Below are positions 1 to 9,061 of a stretch of DNA of 64,000 nt, in pieces. The position numbers were made by a program, and so were the translations under genes. The stretch's first letter is position 1. The number at the start of each line of letters is the position of its first letter. Origin of the DNA: Nitrososphaeraceae archaeon (GTDB lineage Archaea > Thermoproteota > Nitrososphaeria > Nitrososphaerales > Nitrososphaeraceae); assembly GCA_021325295.1 (NCBI GenBank), contig JAJPHM010000052.1:62001-126000 (forward strand), written 5' to 3'. The notes under the pieces were generated by a model, which was not told where the DNA came from, did no database searches, and saw nothing but the letters and a program-made list of their open reading frames with translations.

Positions 1-750
1 AACTACAATGATATTTTCGTCAAGCATTTTACGAACTAAATCTTCAAGGGAATGAGTAGTAGCAATCCAAAAAAGGCCGGCAACAGCAGGCGGACTGGTA
101 AATGTTATTGCCTGTACAAGCCCGGAACGCATGCCATCAATCAGCTTTAGTACAGCAGCTTCACTTGGAGAGACATAGTTAAAGCCCATTTCCTTCAGGA
201 TTTCAGCACCGCCTTTTGAAAGGCTTTGAGAATACCTGTACGTTGAAAACTCTAACACCTCTGCCCCTTCTATCTTGAGGCTTTCTGTCAAAGTTGGCAG
301 TTGGGAACCATGCCAGAGGATGGCAATTCTTTTGCCGGATATTCCACCAGCTTTGAGGACTTGAGCTATTCCCTCAGCAGTATTGTTATCTGGCACAATA
401 TCTGTCTTGATCCCAAACTGGGCCAGGACAGCCTTGGGCTTGGCGCTTCTTGCAACGACAACAGAGTGTGAAAGTGCCTCGATCAATTCTCTATCTCTTC
501 CCATTTTCTTTGATGCAGAGATCAGAGAGAATGCCCCGGGGCCAGTCATAAAGACAACATAGTCCATTTTGGACTTCAAAAAAGCCTCGACAGTATTGCG
601 GGCCTCTGTAGATGCAGAGATCTCGCCACTTGTATCAAGGCCAACTGTAGGTGCAATATATGGAACTCCTCCAAAATTCTCTATCAGCCGAGCTAACTCG
701 TGCGCTCTTCTGCTGGCCGTTATGGCAACAGTGAGACCTGTCAGAGACAT
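1..750 (-). CDS. hemD: uroporphyrinogen-III synthase (C-terminus cut by window edge)
   Basis: Uroporphyrinogen-III synthase closes hydroxymethylbilane to uroporphyrinogen III, the branch point for haem, sirohaem and cobalamin. The frame is open from the ATG at 748-750 to the left edge, giving 250 codons with no stop, so the C-terminus lies outside the window. The N-terminus (MSLTGLTVAITASRRAHE) has the family's opening beta strand and Arg-rich turn. It is followed by VVFMTGPGAFSL and later a QAITFTSPPAVAGLF segment, both characteristic of the two-domain HemD fold. It lies 81 bp downstream of the MetH-domain gene on the same strand and may be cotranscribed with it. Together with cbiT at 12 kb this fits de novo tetrapyrrole/cobalamin synthesis. 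Family identity comes from motif recognition only. Confidence 0.85.
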   Translation of the reverse strand, partial: MSLTGLTVAITASRRAHELARLIENFGGVPYIAPTVGLDTSGEISASTEARNTVEAFLKSKMDYVVFMTGPGAFSLISASKKMGRDRELIEALSHSVVVARSAKPKAVLAQFGIKTDIVPDNNTAEGIAQVLKAGGISGKRIAILWHGSQLPTLTESLKIEGAEVLEFSTYRYSQSLSKGGAEILKEMGFNYVSPSEAAVLKLIDGMRSGLVQAITFTSPPAVAGLFWIATTHSLEDLVRKMLDENIIVV

Positions 751-831
751 CTTATCTTGGCTTCCTGTCCTTTTCTATCTATGGTTCGCTACTATCTTTA
801 TTTTTTGCCTAATGGTTGTTTTTGCAGTTCA

Positions 832-1788
832 TTAGCTGACTGTATGCTTATCCAGCATCTTACGCAACTCTTCAATATGCTTCGAGTTCGTGCCGCAGCA
901 GCCACCTATCATGCGAACCTTCTTGTATCTGCTTACAAAATCGCCTAAAACTCGGGCCATTTCATCTGGGGCCATCTTGTATACTGCTCTGCCTGCCTCG
1001 TTTTGAGGCATGCCTGCGTTAGGCATCACCAGAATAGGCAGGTCTTCCTGCTCGCTTAGCCACCTGACGCTTGGAGACATCTCGACAGGTCCAGTAGAGC
1101 AGTTCAAGCCAAAGGCAGTAATTTTCATGTCTGATACTGTAGTATATGCTGCCTGTATGTTTGTTCCAAGCAGCATCTTGCCATACTGATCCAGCGTGAC
1201 ATTGGCAATTATAGGAACAGCCTTGGCGACTTTTGTCATTGCTGCGTGGCAAGCTTCTATTGCAAGTTTTACTTCGAGAATATCTTGGCTTGTTTCAATC
1301 AGCAATGCATCTGCTCCACCCAGTACAAGCCCCTCAGCTTGAGCTGCAAATGCTTCCCTTATTTCTCCAAGGGGCTTTTGCCCAAGGTCAGGATCATTTG
1401 AGCTTGGCAGATAGCCAGATGGTCCCATTGATCCAATCACATATAGTGGCTTGCCGTTAGATTCAAATTCTTTGCAAACTTGGACCGCAAGCTCTGCTGC
1501 CTTTTTGTTAAACTCGACTGTTTTATCCCCAAAGCCATACTCTGCAAGCTTGAGCTTGTTTGACCCGAAGGTATTTGTTTCGATGCAGTCTGCCCCTGCT
1601 TGCAAATAACTTCTATGAATCTGCTTTATCCACTCCGGCCTTGATATATTCAAGCCGTCGTTGAAGCCATCTTTGCCGTCAGGAAAATCTTGAGGTTGGG
1701 GCGAGAGCTTCTGTATCTCTGTGCCCATAGCTCCATCAAACAAAAGGATCCTGTGCTGCAGCGCCTCGACAAAAGGCTCTTTTGCCAT
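832..1788 (-). CDS. homocysteine S-methyltransferase domain of split MetH
   Basis: This 318-aa protein matches the N-terminal homocysteine-binding module of cobalamin-dependent methionine synthase. It starts with LLFDGAMGTEIQ, continues with ETNTFGSN, and ends with the zinc-binding GGCCGT signature near residue 296; the third zinc Cys is probably in FGLNCSTGP. The pterin, cobalamin and activation domains of full MetH are absent, so the protein must work with a separate B12/methyltetrahydrofolate-binding partner not present in this window. Split MetH is known in archaea. The ATG start at 1788 gives a normal N-terminus directly before the barrel. It sits between asnS and hemD on the same strand. 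A plain cobalamin-independent homocysteine methyltransferase (BHMT/MmuM-like) is the alternative. Confidence 0.85.
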   Translation of the reverse strand: MAKEPFVEALQHRILLFDGAMGTEIQKLSPQPQDFPDGKDGFNDGLNISRPEWIKQIHRSYLQAGADCIETNTFGSNKLKLAEYGFGDKTVEFNKKAAELAVQVCKEFESNGKPLYVIGSMGPSGYLPSSNDPDLGQKPLGEIREAFAAQAEGLVLGGADALLIETSQDILEVKLAIEACHAAMTKVAKAVPIIANVTLDQYGKMLLGTNIQAAYTTVSDMKITAFGLNCSTGPVEMSPSVRWLSEQEDLPILVMPNAGMPQNEAGRAVYKMAPDEMARVLGDFVSRYKKVRMIGGCCGTNSKHIEELRKMLDKHTVS

Positions 1789-1857
1789 CTGATATTTGTC
1801 CGGGCATACTGCAGATATTAAAAGTATTAAGGTTACCTAGTAATCAGCAGCCGTGAT

Positions 1858-3165
1858 CTATGGCGATACTCTAGACATTGTTCTTGGAAAGAGAACTGTG
1901 TCCTTGATGTCCTCAACATTTGTTATCCACCGCATTAGCCGCTCAATCCCCAATCCAAAGCCGCCGTGCGGAACAGAGCCATACTTTCTCAAATCAAGGT
2001 ACCAGTCATATGCTGCAGGGTCAAGCCCCTCTTTTCTAATCCTTGAAGTGATGGAATTGATATCATCTTCTCTCAAGCCTCCGCTTGTTATTTCACCGAA
2101 ACCTTGAGGTGCAAGCATATCTGCTGCAAGCCCCAGACCCTTGCGAGAAGGATCCTCTTTTACATAGAATGGTTTGACCTCCAATGGGTATCCTATTACA
2201 AATATTGGTTTTGAGGCATTTTTGGTAAGCTCCCTTTCTGAGTCTATGTTAAGGTCATCTCCCCAGACAATAGACCGCTTTGTGCCGTCTTCCTTTTCTA
2301 CTCCAAAACCTCTTGACTGGAGAATCTCGATTGCCTTTTCATATCTGAGCCTCTCAAATGGCACCTGAACATTTTTGAGCTCACTTGTATCCCTCTTTAA
2401 AAATGCAAGCTCTTCCTTTCTCTCTGCAATGGTATTTTGGATGATATATGATACAAGCTCTTCCTGCACCCTGAGTATATCTTCAAGGTCGACCCAAGGG
2501 GCTTCGGCCTCCAAGTGAGAAAACTCTGCAAGGTGCCTTACTGTCCTTGATTTTTCCGCTCTAAATGAAGGAGTAAGGCTCCAGACGGGGCCGAGTGAAA
2601 ATATCATTGCTTCAAGGTACAGCTGAGCGCTCTGGGAAAGGTATGCATCTTCGTCAAAATACCTTAGCTTGAAAAGAGTAGACCCGCCTTCGACTGCTCC
2701 CTTGACAATAGTAGGAGCAGTCACCTCCATCCAACCATTATCTATGAACCACTGTCTTCCAAATTTGAGGACAGAATGTCGAATCTTTGCTATCGCTATC
2801 ATTCTCCTTGTCCTCAGGGCAAGGTGTCTCTTATCCAGCAAAAGTTGATCGCTTTGATATTCGCCTATTGGGTAGTCAATTCCGGCAATATTGAATACTT
2901 TTAGATTCTTACCCTTGATTTCAAACCCGCCTTCCGGAGCTCTGGAGTCTTGGCTCACAATGCCTACCACCTCGACAGAAGACTCTACTGTCAAATTGCT
3001 TACCTTTTCTGCTGGAAAAATGCACTGGATGACGCCGCCTCTGTCGTCTCGCACCAGAACAAATGTATTTTCTTTTTGCTTTCTGAGCCTGTGAACCCAG
3101 CCTCTAATCGTAACTTCCTTTCCTACGTAATCAGAGGACTTGATGTCGCTTGTCCGTAATGGCAT
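1858..3165 (-). CDS. asnS: asparaginyl-tRNA synthetase
   Basis: Class IIb aminoacyl-tRNA synthetase of 435 aa that charges tRNA with asparagine. The first ~110 residues form an OB-fold anticodon-binding domain (VTIRGWVHRLRKQ, VLVRDDRGGVIQC). The catalytic domain has class II motif 2 as FRAEKSRTVRHLAEF, where the Lys-Ser-Arg-Thr pattern favours AsnRS over the archaeal AspRS form, and motif 3 as HGGFGLGIERL near the C-terminus. The length is typical of a complete enzyme, so it is not the short archaeal asparagine synthetase paralogue that lacks the OB domain. It is followed by the MetH-domain gene after 69 bp. A non-discriminating AspRS is less likely but not excluded by reading alone. Confidence 0.88.
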   Translation of the reverse strand: MPLRTSDIKSSDYVGKEVTIRGWVHRLRKQKENTFVLVRDDRGGVIQCIFPAEKVSNLTVESSVEVVGIVSQDSRAPEGGFEIKGKNLKVFNIAGIDYPIGEYQSDQLLLDKRHLALRTRRMIAIAKIRHSVLKFGRQWFIDNGWMEVTAPTIVKGAVEGGSTLFKLRYFDEDAYLSQSAQLYLEAMIFSLGPVWSLTPSFRAEKSRTVRHLAEFSHLEAEAPWVDLEDILRVQEELVSYIIQNTIAERKEELAFLKRDTSELKNVQVPFERLRYEKAIEILQSRGFGVEKEDGTKRSIVWGDDLNIDSERELTKNASKPIFVIGYPLEVKPFYVKEDPSRKGLGLAADMLAPQGFGEITSGGLREDDINSITSRIRKEGLDPAAYDWYLDLRKYGSVPHGGFGLGIERLMRWITNVEDIKDTVLFPRTMSRVSP

Positions 3166-3231
3166 CAGTTAAGTTTCCAGTCTATTTCATTTAAAGTATA
3201 TTGTCCTCAAAAAACCATTTTCCATTCTATC

Positions 3232-3681
3232 CTACTCTGCCAATTCTATAGCGAAACGCAATGACCGGTATCTTTTGTAGTCGTCTGTCAAAACTTTTGC
3301 TAGGTTTCTGACAATGTCAGTCACGCTAACAATGCCAGCGATTCTGTTATCAGCCTCAAGCACTACGAGGCGCTTTATCTTACTCTTTGTCATTACCCTG
3401 GCTGCAGTATCGACAGAATCGTATGCCATTATTGTTATAGCAGGAGATGACATTATCTCCTCTATTCCGACCCGGCTAGCAGGAATATCCTTCGTTGACA
3501 CTTTTTTTAACAGATCATGTTCGGTTATGACTCCTACAGGTTGACCCTTATCATCTATTACAATAACAGAACTAATTCTGTTCTTTACCATCAGCTCTGC
3601 TGCATGTCTGGCAGTCATACCTGAATCTGCACCAATAGTCACAACCTTTCTATCCGACATTATCTCGCTGACTGCACTCAT
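3232..3681 (-). CDS. two-CBS-domain protein
   Basis: A 149-aa protein made almost entirely of a Bateman module. CBS1 (about residues 7-60) contains ISSVIVIDDKGQPVGVITEHDLL and CBS2 (about 73-130) contains IKRLVVLEADNRIAGIVSVTDIV. Such modules usually bind adenosyl nucleotides or SAM. There is no attached enzymatic domain, so it probably acts as a stand-alone sensor with an unknown partner. It lies upstream of asnS on the same strand (66 bp gap) and faces the Nudix gene divergently. It is one of three CBS-containing proteins in the window, the others being the HPF fusion at 31 kb and GuaB. The target is unknown. Confidence 0.85.
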   Translation of the reverse strand: MSAVSEIMSDRKVVTIGADSGMTARHAAELMVKNRISSVIVIDDKGQPVGVITEHDLLKKVSTKDIPASRVGIEEIMSSPAITIMAYDSVDTAARVMTKSKIKRLVVLEADNRIAGIVSVTDIVRNLAKVLTDDYKRYRSLRFAIELAE

Positions 3682-3888
3682 ACCGTTAGCAATGGTAGAT
3701 AAAGAGACATTGCCTTTTTATGTTTACAGCATGACCGTGTACGTTATTCCATGGGAAAGCAGCGGGTACTTAAAATCAAAAGGCAATACATACCATACCT
3801 GCACACGTACTTGCATACATTTTACAAATAAATACTGAAAAGCAAAGCCAGCCAAGGTAAATAACCGGGAATGCAGGCTGTCAAATGA

Positions 3889-4455
3889 ATGAAGAGAACA
3901 GGAACCGCTTTGGGTTCATGGAGGCGCCTTGAAACCAACAAGATATATGAATTCAAGGATAGAAACACCACCTACCTTGAGCTATATCAGGATAGAGTAA
4001 GGACACCTGCCGGCAAAACCATGTCCTACATCTGGTACACATCATCTGATGTTGTGGTTATAGTTCCATTCTTGAACAGTGATACACTGATTATGATAAA
4101 CCAGTATCGATACCCTCTAAGAAAGACACTACTGGAATTTCCAGCAGGACACATTGAGAATGGAGAAAAGCCAAAAGAGACTGCAGACCGTGAGCTTGAA
4201 GAAGAGACAGGCTACAAAGCTTCATCTATGGAATGCATTTACAAATATCATCCATCTGTTAGCAAGTCAAAAAACATAGTTTATGTCTTCAAGGCTACCG
4301 GACTGACCAAGGGAAGGCCAAGGCTTGACGAAACTGAAGATATCTCTATCAAAGAGGTATCAATAGGCGAGCTGCGCAAAAAGATACATCGGAAAGAGGT
4401 TGAAAATGCTGGCACGTTGATTCCATTTTTCTTATGCTGTACCGAAATAAGATGA
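3889..4455 (+). CDS. Nudix hydrolase, ADP-ribose pyrophosphatase-like
   Basis: A 188-aa Nudix protein. The Nudix box is intact: GHIENGEKPKETADRELEEE, including the catalytic REXXEE element that binds divalent metal. The preceding YRYPLRKTLLEFPAG matches the ADP-ribose/NDP-sugar pyrophosphatase branch, in which an Arg and the LxxPAG turn shape the substrate pocket. It probably hydrolyses a nucleoside diphosphate linked to a sugar; the exact substrate cannot be read from sequence. The chosen ATG at 3889 overlaps an out-of-frame ATG at 3885. The N-terminal ~15 residues are poorly conserved, so the start is uncertain. A short hairpin follows the stop. Confidence 0.85.
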   Translation: MKRTGTALGSWRRLETNKIYEFKDRNTTYLELYQDRVRTPAGKTMSYIWYTSSDVVVIVPFLNSDTLIMINQYRYPLRKTLLEFPAGHIENGEKPKETADRELEEETGYKASSMECIYKYHPSVSKSKNIVYVFKATGLTKGRPRLDETEDISIKEVSIGELRKKIHRKEVENAGTLIPFFLCCTEIR

Positions 4456-4460
4456 GCAGA

Positions 4461-4486
4461 AAAGGGCTTTGCTAAAACCGCCCTTT
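4461..4486 (+). terminator. 7-bp hairpin after Nudix gene
   Basis: AAAGGGC at 4461-4467 and GCCCTTT at 4480-4486 form a perfect 7-bp stem with a 12-nt loop, five bases after the Nudix stop codon. A T-rich stretch follows only weakly. Archaeal termination relies mostly on U-runs, so calling this a terminator is tentative; it could also be an RNA-processing or stability element. Confidence 0.3.
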
Positions 4487-4530
4487 GTTCAAAAAGCCTG
4501 CAGTTTGTCAAAATTATCCATCATTGACGA

Positions 4531-6627
4531 ATGCCTAAAGAAACCATTGGTAGGCAATACATTTATCATTCTAGGTTTAGTTACACGCAAGCATACTTGC
4601 TTGGAGCTTACAGAAAAGTGAGACAGTTGCGCAATATTAGAATTACATTAGCTCTAAGCATTATCTTGGTAATAGGAATTGTTGGTTCTGCTTTAAATGA
4701 TGGTCAAGACCCCATTCACATTCTTAGAGAAGCATTTGGCCAGCAGATCTCCTCTCAACCTGTATTGAGTGCTGGTGTAAGTGTATCTGGAAATGCAAAT
4801 CCTTCAGGGTTTGTTCATGGCGAGGTTGCGCACATCAATGGATGGTCAAATGGATATGTACCTAGCGAATCAACAGGTCTTCTCCCCACTCCAGATACCA
4901 ACTTTACGATAGACATTGTAAATCCTGGAAACGTCACTATTCTTCATGCAAAGCTTGCAGCAGATAATCAAGGAAATGTGTTCTACTCTCTTCCAATATC
5001 AAGTAACTTTACCTTTGGCGAGTATGACATTCTCTATACTGTAGAGAGCAAAGGGTACAAGACCATAACTCCATACTCGCCAGATCTAGATGTTCACTAT
5101 GTTCCATCAAGATTCTTTGTTGTATGGTCTACCCAAGACATAATAGCGCCGACAACATCCGTCGAAAAAAGTGTACAAGACAATTACAAATTCAAAATCA
5201 TGCAGCCTAGTCTCAATGATGCCAGATCAAACATGACGCTTGTCCAATTTGGATCTGGTATCACGCTCAACGCAACCCTTTGTCCTCCTCTGAATGATTT
5301 AATTTCAAATACTAGTTTTGTAGATACATATTCTCACATATCTACACATGACTCACCTCCGACTCCTTCAATTGCAATTGTGACTGATTTTCTACCACTC
5401 GACAAAAGTGGTACTGTATATTCGTACGCTGAGAAGGCTCCAGGTACCATTGTCGGTCAAGACACATGTTCAGATCCTTTTCAAATTTCATCTGGTGTAC
5501 TTGCAGCTTCAGATAAATGGTCAGTTAACGCAACCGCCTATTTTATTCCGCAAAATGATACGACACACGTGGTTGCACTTCAGAGCAACAGGATTATCTT
5601 TGAAGTTGCCAATAGGATATATGGTAGCAACAATGTAACTCCCATAAAGCTTGACCAAACAAAGTACCACAATACTGTTCCACTAGATTGGAGTCCAGAT
5701 GGCAGATCAATTCTTTTTGCCTACCAGTCTAGTAATGCTAGTGCAGACAGACAAAAGATGGGAATACTGTCATTTGATACTCATAATATCACAGAACTAA
5801 ATCCGTTTGCACGCAGTCTTGGGAGCATAGTTGGTGAACCGTCAATTTCACAGGCCAAGTTCATTTCTCCATCTGGCAACAAAATCTTGATATTGTATGG
5901 TGGCGATTTGTTTGCCTACAACCTATCTCAAAATACAACAGAGAGACTTACATATTCTGGTTCAGTAAGCAATTTTGGCGTTACTTCTGACAGTCATGTT
6001 CTATACAATGAAAATGGAAATTGGGTACTGTCTGATTCGGAATTAAAAAACTCAAAGGCAATATCAGTTCTAGGGAAATATTCAGTAGGTATTGCAATCA
6101 GTCCGGATGGTACAAAGGTGGCTTACAGAAAGAGCTTTGCCAATGACAATAGCCAAACAGCAAGTGAAGTATTGGCCTACTATGATTTGACTTTGGGCAA
6201 AGAATTTGTCATCCCAAATACAGATCATATCTGCGGGCCTGCGCCTGTTTGGGCCCCTAATGGATACGATATTGTGTACACTGAGGAGAGCTGTACAAGA
6301 GGATGGCCCGGTGGCATTCTCTGGATGACTGACACTCACGGTGGTTTTAAGGAGACGATAGTACCTGCATCAAACGACCGTCCAACCAATTATATTTTTA
6401 GCCCTGACGGCAAGTATCTTTTGTTCTGTTTTGATTATAGCAATCAGGCTCCAGATAATATTGCTCAGATGATAGGTGGACCTGCTGACTTTTACCTGAT
6501 GGATTTGGCTACACCTGTGCCTGAGTTTCCATTTCCCATGATGGAATTGCTGATAGGAGCTGTGTTGTCTGGCATAATTAGCATGAGTATATTAACCAGA
6601 AAGAAAGGAGGAAGTCAAAAGAAATGA
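4531..6627 (+). CDS. surface TolB/WD40-like propeller protein with PEF-type C-terminal anchor
   Basis: A 698-aa protein probably exposed outside the cell. A hydrophobic helix at about residues 37-57 follows a basic N-terminus. An Ig-like region (residues ~80-200) comes next. From ~380 onward there are repeated TolB/WD40-like blades marked by WSPDGRS, ISPSGNK, ISPDGTK, WAPNGYD and FSPDGKY. The C-terminus reads VPEFPF at about residue 662, then a hydrophobic helix and a basic tail (TRKKGG). This tripartite layout is like the PEF-CTERM/PEFG-CTERM archaeosortase signals. Many Asn-X-Ser/Thr sites suggest glycosylation. No enzymatic motif is visible; a role in binding, envelope structure or regulated proteolysis is possible. 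The ATG start is the first in frame after the hairpin. Confidence 0.8.
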   Translation: MPKETIGRQYIYHSRFSYTQAYLLGAYRKVRQLRNIRITLALSIILVIGIVGSALNDGQDPIHILREAFGQQISSQPVLSAGVSVSGNANPSGFVHGEVAHINGWSNGYVPSESTGLLPTPDTNFTIDIVNPGNVTILHAKLAADNQGNVFYSLPISSNFTFGEYDILYTVESKGYKTITPYSPDLDVHYVPSRFFVVWSTQDIIAPTTSVEKSVQDNYKFKIMQPSLNDARSNMTLVQFGSGITLNATLCPPLNDLISNTSFVDTYSHISTHDSPPTPSIAIVTDFLPLDKSGTVYSYAEKAPGTIVGQDTCSDPFQISSGVLAASDKWSVNATAYFIPQNDTTHVVALQSNRIIFEVANRIYGSNNVTPIKLDQTKYHNTVPLDWSPDGRSILFAYQSSNASADRQKMGILSFDTHNITELNPFARSLGSIVGEPSISQAKFISPSGNKILILYGGDLFAYNLSQNTTERLTYSGSVSNFGVTSDSHVLYNENGNWVLSDSELKNSKAISVLGKYSVGIAISPDGTKVAYRKSFANDNSQTASEVLAYYDLTLGKEFVIPNTDHICGPAPVWAPNGYDIVYTEESCTRGWPGGILWMTDTHGGFKETIVPASNDRPTNYIFSPDGKYLLFCFDYSNQAPDNIAQMIGGPADFYLMDLATPVPEFPFPMMELLIGAVLSGIISMSILTRKKGGSQKK

Positions 6628-6822
6628 GACACAGGCTTCGACTGGCTATTAAATACCAAAGATAGCTATTGGATCAGAATGTCGCAAAATTGAAGATGGT
6701 CAGGTGGTTCTTATCAAACATTGCCAGATTCAATGATTCTTCCTATTGTAGGTCGACTGGTATCAGGTATGGCAGTAACTGTCATTTTTAGTATATGAGC
6801 AGAAGACAGAAGTTAACGGTAT

Positions 6823-8166
6823 CTACTTGGGGATATGCAAAATGACTATGAGTAATGAGGTATAGAGGTAGTAGACTGCAAGATTTGCGAGAGCCACTAT
6901 AACACCTATTTTTGTAAATTCAAAAAAACTAAAAGCTTTGATGCCTCTTGACTCTGCGGCTTCGATAATTATGATATTGCTTGCAGCACCCAAGATAGTC
7001 AGGTTGCCAGCGATAGTGCTGGCTGCTGCAAGCATCATCCATTGCCCCACATATGCACCTGTGAATCCATTACTAGTCATTACGAAATTGTACAAAGCTA
7101 CAAAAGGGACATTGCTCATGATCTGGCTGAGCCCCACACTGACCAGTGCAATTACTCCATTGCTTTGCAGAGGATCTTCTTTGTTTGGAGAAGGAAGATG
7201 TGACATTATCAGAGAAATTGCACCAGATGACCACATTGCCGAGGTCACGACAAACATGGCTGCAAAAAAGATCAAGATAGAATAATCAACTCTTTTCATT
7301 ATTTCTATTCTGTCGCGGCTCAACCCATACAAAGCTGCAGCTCCGAGCATGGCAATAGTGCTCAAACTAAAACTAGCAACATGCAGAAAGCGAAGCAATT
7401 CAGATATGAAAAAACCTGCGAGTATAGCAAGCAGGATAATAGTTGAGAGCCTTGCAAGCTGTGGTGAAGTCTGGCTGCCATTGCTGCTTTTATCTATGAT
7501 AACGCCCTCCGTGGCTTCGTCACTGCCATTGTCTTGTACTTTGGCCTGTAAAGGCATCAGTTCCTTTCTAAAATATGTCTTTAAAATAAAACAGGTAGAG
7601 AAGAGGTTGATTGCAGTCGGGATTCCAAGAAATGCAAGAAAGCTTGTGAATGGAAGCGGAATCCCGCTTTGAATTGCAATCAGAAGATTCTGCGGGTTTC
7701 CAATAGGTGTCATAACACTTCCTACTGTAATGCCAAAGGCAAGTGACATTAGCAGCACAGCTGGCCTTACCCCAAGTTTTCTCGACACGTAAGCCACAAT
7801 GGGAATCCCGAGTAGAGCTATTGTATCATTTACCAAAAATGCTGCAAGAAATCCCATCCCGACTACAAATATGATAAATAATGAGTCAATGTTACCTGTC
7901 CTTGACAGCATGGCGGAAGCCACTCTACCGAGTACACCTGACCGGTCGAGTGCTGATACTATGCTAAACATTCCAAACAGAAAACCAATAACATCTAGAT
8001 TGACAGATTTTATCGCATAATCTATCGTCACAACTTGCAGCCCGACCATTAACCCAGCGCCAATTAACATAGCAGTCCAGATAGGAACATGCAATCGCCG
8101 CCTTCCGATTATAAGAGCATATACAAGGGCAAATACAGCAAGTGCGGCATATTCTGACCCTTGCAC
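6823..8166 (-). CDS. ArsB/NhaD-type anion or cation permease
   Basis: A polytopic membrane protein of 447 aa with about 11 hydrophobic helices, belonging to the ion transporter superfamily (ArsB, NhaD, DASS/CitT). Visible family signatures are VNDTIALLGIPIVAYVSRKL in the first half and SVMTPIGNPQNLLIA, in which the TPIGNPQN hairpin is the substrate/ion-binding motif. A second-half equivalent is SNVPFVALYNF with later AGNLTILGAASNIIIIE, so both inverted repeats are complete. A central acidic/Ser-rich loop (DNGSDEATEGV) separates the halves. The substrate (arsenite, Na+/H+, dicarboxylate or sulfate) cannot be assigned, and no ars or nha partner is adjacent. The predicted start ATG at 8166 precedes the first helix directly. 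Confidence 0.82.
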   Translation of the reverse strand: MQGSEYAALAVFALVYALIIGRRRLHVPIWTAMLIGAGLMVGLQVVTIDYAIKSVNLDVIGFLFGMFSIVSALDRSGVLGRVASAMLSRTGNIDSLFIIFVVGMGFLAAFLVNDTIALLGIPIVAYVSRKLGVRPAVLLMSLAFGITVGSVMTPIGNPQNLLIAIQSGIPLPFTSFLAFLGIPTAINLFSTCFILKTYFRKELMPLQAKVQDNGSDEATEGVIIDKSSNGSQTSPQLARLSTIILLAILAGFFISELLRFLHVASFSLSTIAMLGAAALYGLSRDRIEIMKRVDYSILIFFAAMFVVTSAMWSSGAISLIMSHLPSPNKEDPLQSNGVIALVSVGLSQIMSNVPFVALYNFVMTSNGFTGAYVGQWMMLAAASTIAGNLTILGAASNIIIIEAAESRGIKAFSFFEFTKIGVIVALANLAVYYLYTSLLIVILHIPK

Positions 8167-8319
8167 GAAAAGCTAGGATTGTAGAGCTGACTTTAATTTC
8201 TATGCTAGCATTTTGGCCGAACAGTTGGCATCAATAGGTGGTCTCGGTAGTCCCTTCTCGTATATCCTTTTTGTTTCCTTCTGGTCTCATGTACCAAAAT
8301 TCTATTTCACATCTTTTTA

Positions 8320-8679
8320 TCATATGCCATGTGCCCATCTATGAGCATACAGCTCTTCGTAAAATGGAGTTGTGTAGCCGCACATCTCACAGGTTAGGAG
8401 CTCCAGTTTTGCATTCTCTGGTGGAATGCCTACAGTATAGATGTTTTCGAATTTAATTACCTTGTATCCTTCAAGTTCCGGATTTGATTGCAAAAAGCTA
8501 TCCAGCAGCATCTTTACCTCTTCATCAGTTAACTTTAGTTCTGCTCTATCAATTTCGATCTCATCTTCCTTAATGGACACAAAGGTATGGCAATTGTCTA
8601 TCCTATCTGAAATATAGGTGTAAATAGAATGAGCAAGCTGAGTGTCACCCGCACAGTTTATTATTAACAAACCAAGCAT
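8320..8679 (-). CDS. small protein with C-terminal C2H2 zinc finger
   Basis: A 119-aa protein. The last 25 residues form a canonical C2H2 finger with Cys97, Cys100, His113 and His117 (CX2CX12HX3H). The N-terminal ~90 residues are acidic with an alpha/beta pattern (IKEDEIEIDRAELKLTDEEV) and match no family I recognise. The fold could bind nucleic acid or act as a protein adaptor. It is divergently oriented to a 43-aa C2H2 protein 250 bp away, and the permease gene lies downstream on the same strand. Small C2H2 proteins are common in thaumarchaeal genomes, mostly without assigned function. Confidence 0.7.
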   Translation of the reverse strand: MLGLLIINCAGDTQLAHSIYTYISDRIDNCHTFVSIKEDEIEIDRAELKLTDEEVKMLLDSFLQSNPELEGYKVIKFENIYTVGIPPENAKLELLTCEMCGYTTPFYEELYAHRWAHGI

Positions 8680-8929
8680 GTGCTGTTACACTTTTACGTG
8701 TCGCTATCAATAATAATCAATATGCTACGTATATTGGCACTCAATTTTTTGATTGGGCAATAGGTTTGTGCGAGGATTTTTTGGCAAATGCGCATAGTTT
8801 GCCTAGGTTCAACATCAATATTGTTAATTGACAGAATGACTGATTGCTGCCTTTGGTGTGTTGAATGACCTATGATGTCATTATTACGGCATTACAAAGT
8901 AATTTATCAAATGATGGCCTATAAAGTGT

Positions 8930-9061
8930 ATGGACCAAGGAGAGCCAGGACTAGATTATGATGACCCTAACCTGAATCCACTGATCTGTGACATATGCAA
9001 GCAGACATTCAACACACTAGATCAGCTTGGAGAGCACCAAAAAGTTGAGCATGATATGTAA
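8930..9061 (+). CDS. 43-aa C2H2 zinc-finger microprotein
   Basis: A short frame, ATG at 8930 to TAA at 9059-9061, encoding 43 aa. Residues Cys20, Cys23, His36 and His41 give CX2CX12HX4H with the expected Phe27 and Leu33 core positions (ICDICKQTFNTLDQLGEHQ). The N-terminus is acidic (DYDDPNLNP), so it is more likely a protein-interaction finger than a simple DNA binder, although that is inference. There is no in-frame upstream ATG. It is divergent from the 119-aa C2H2 gene and is below usual gene-calling length limits. Confidence 0.65.
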   Translation: MDQGEPGLDYDDPNLNPLICDICKQTFNTLDQLGEHQKVEHDM

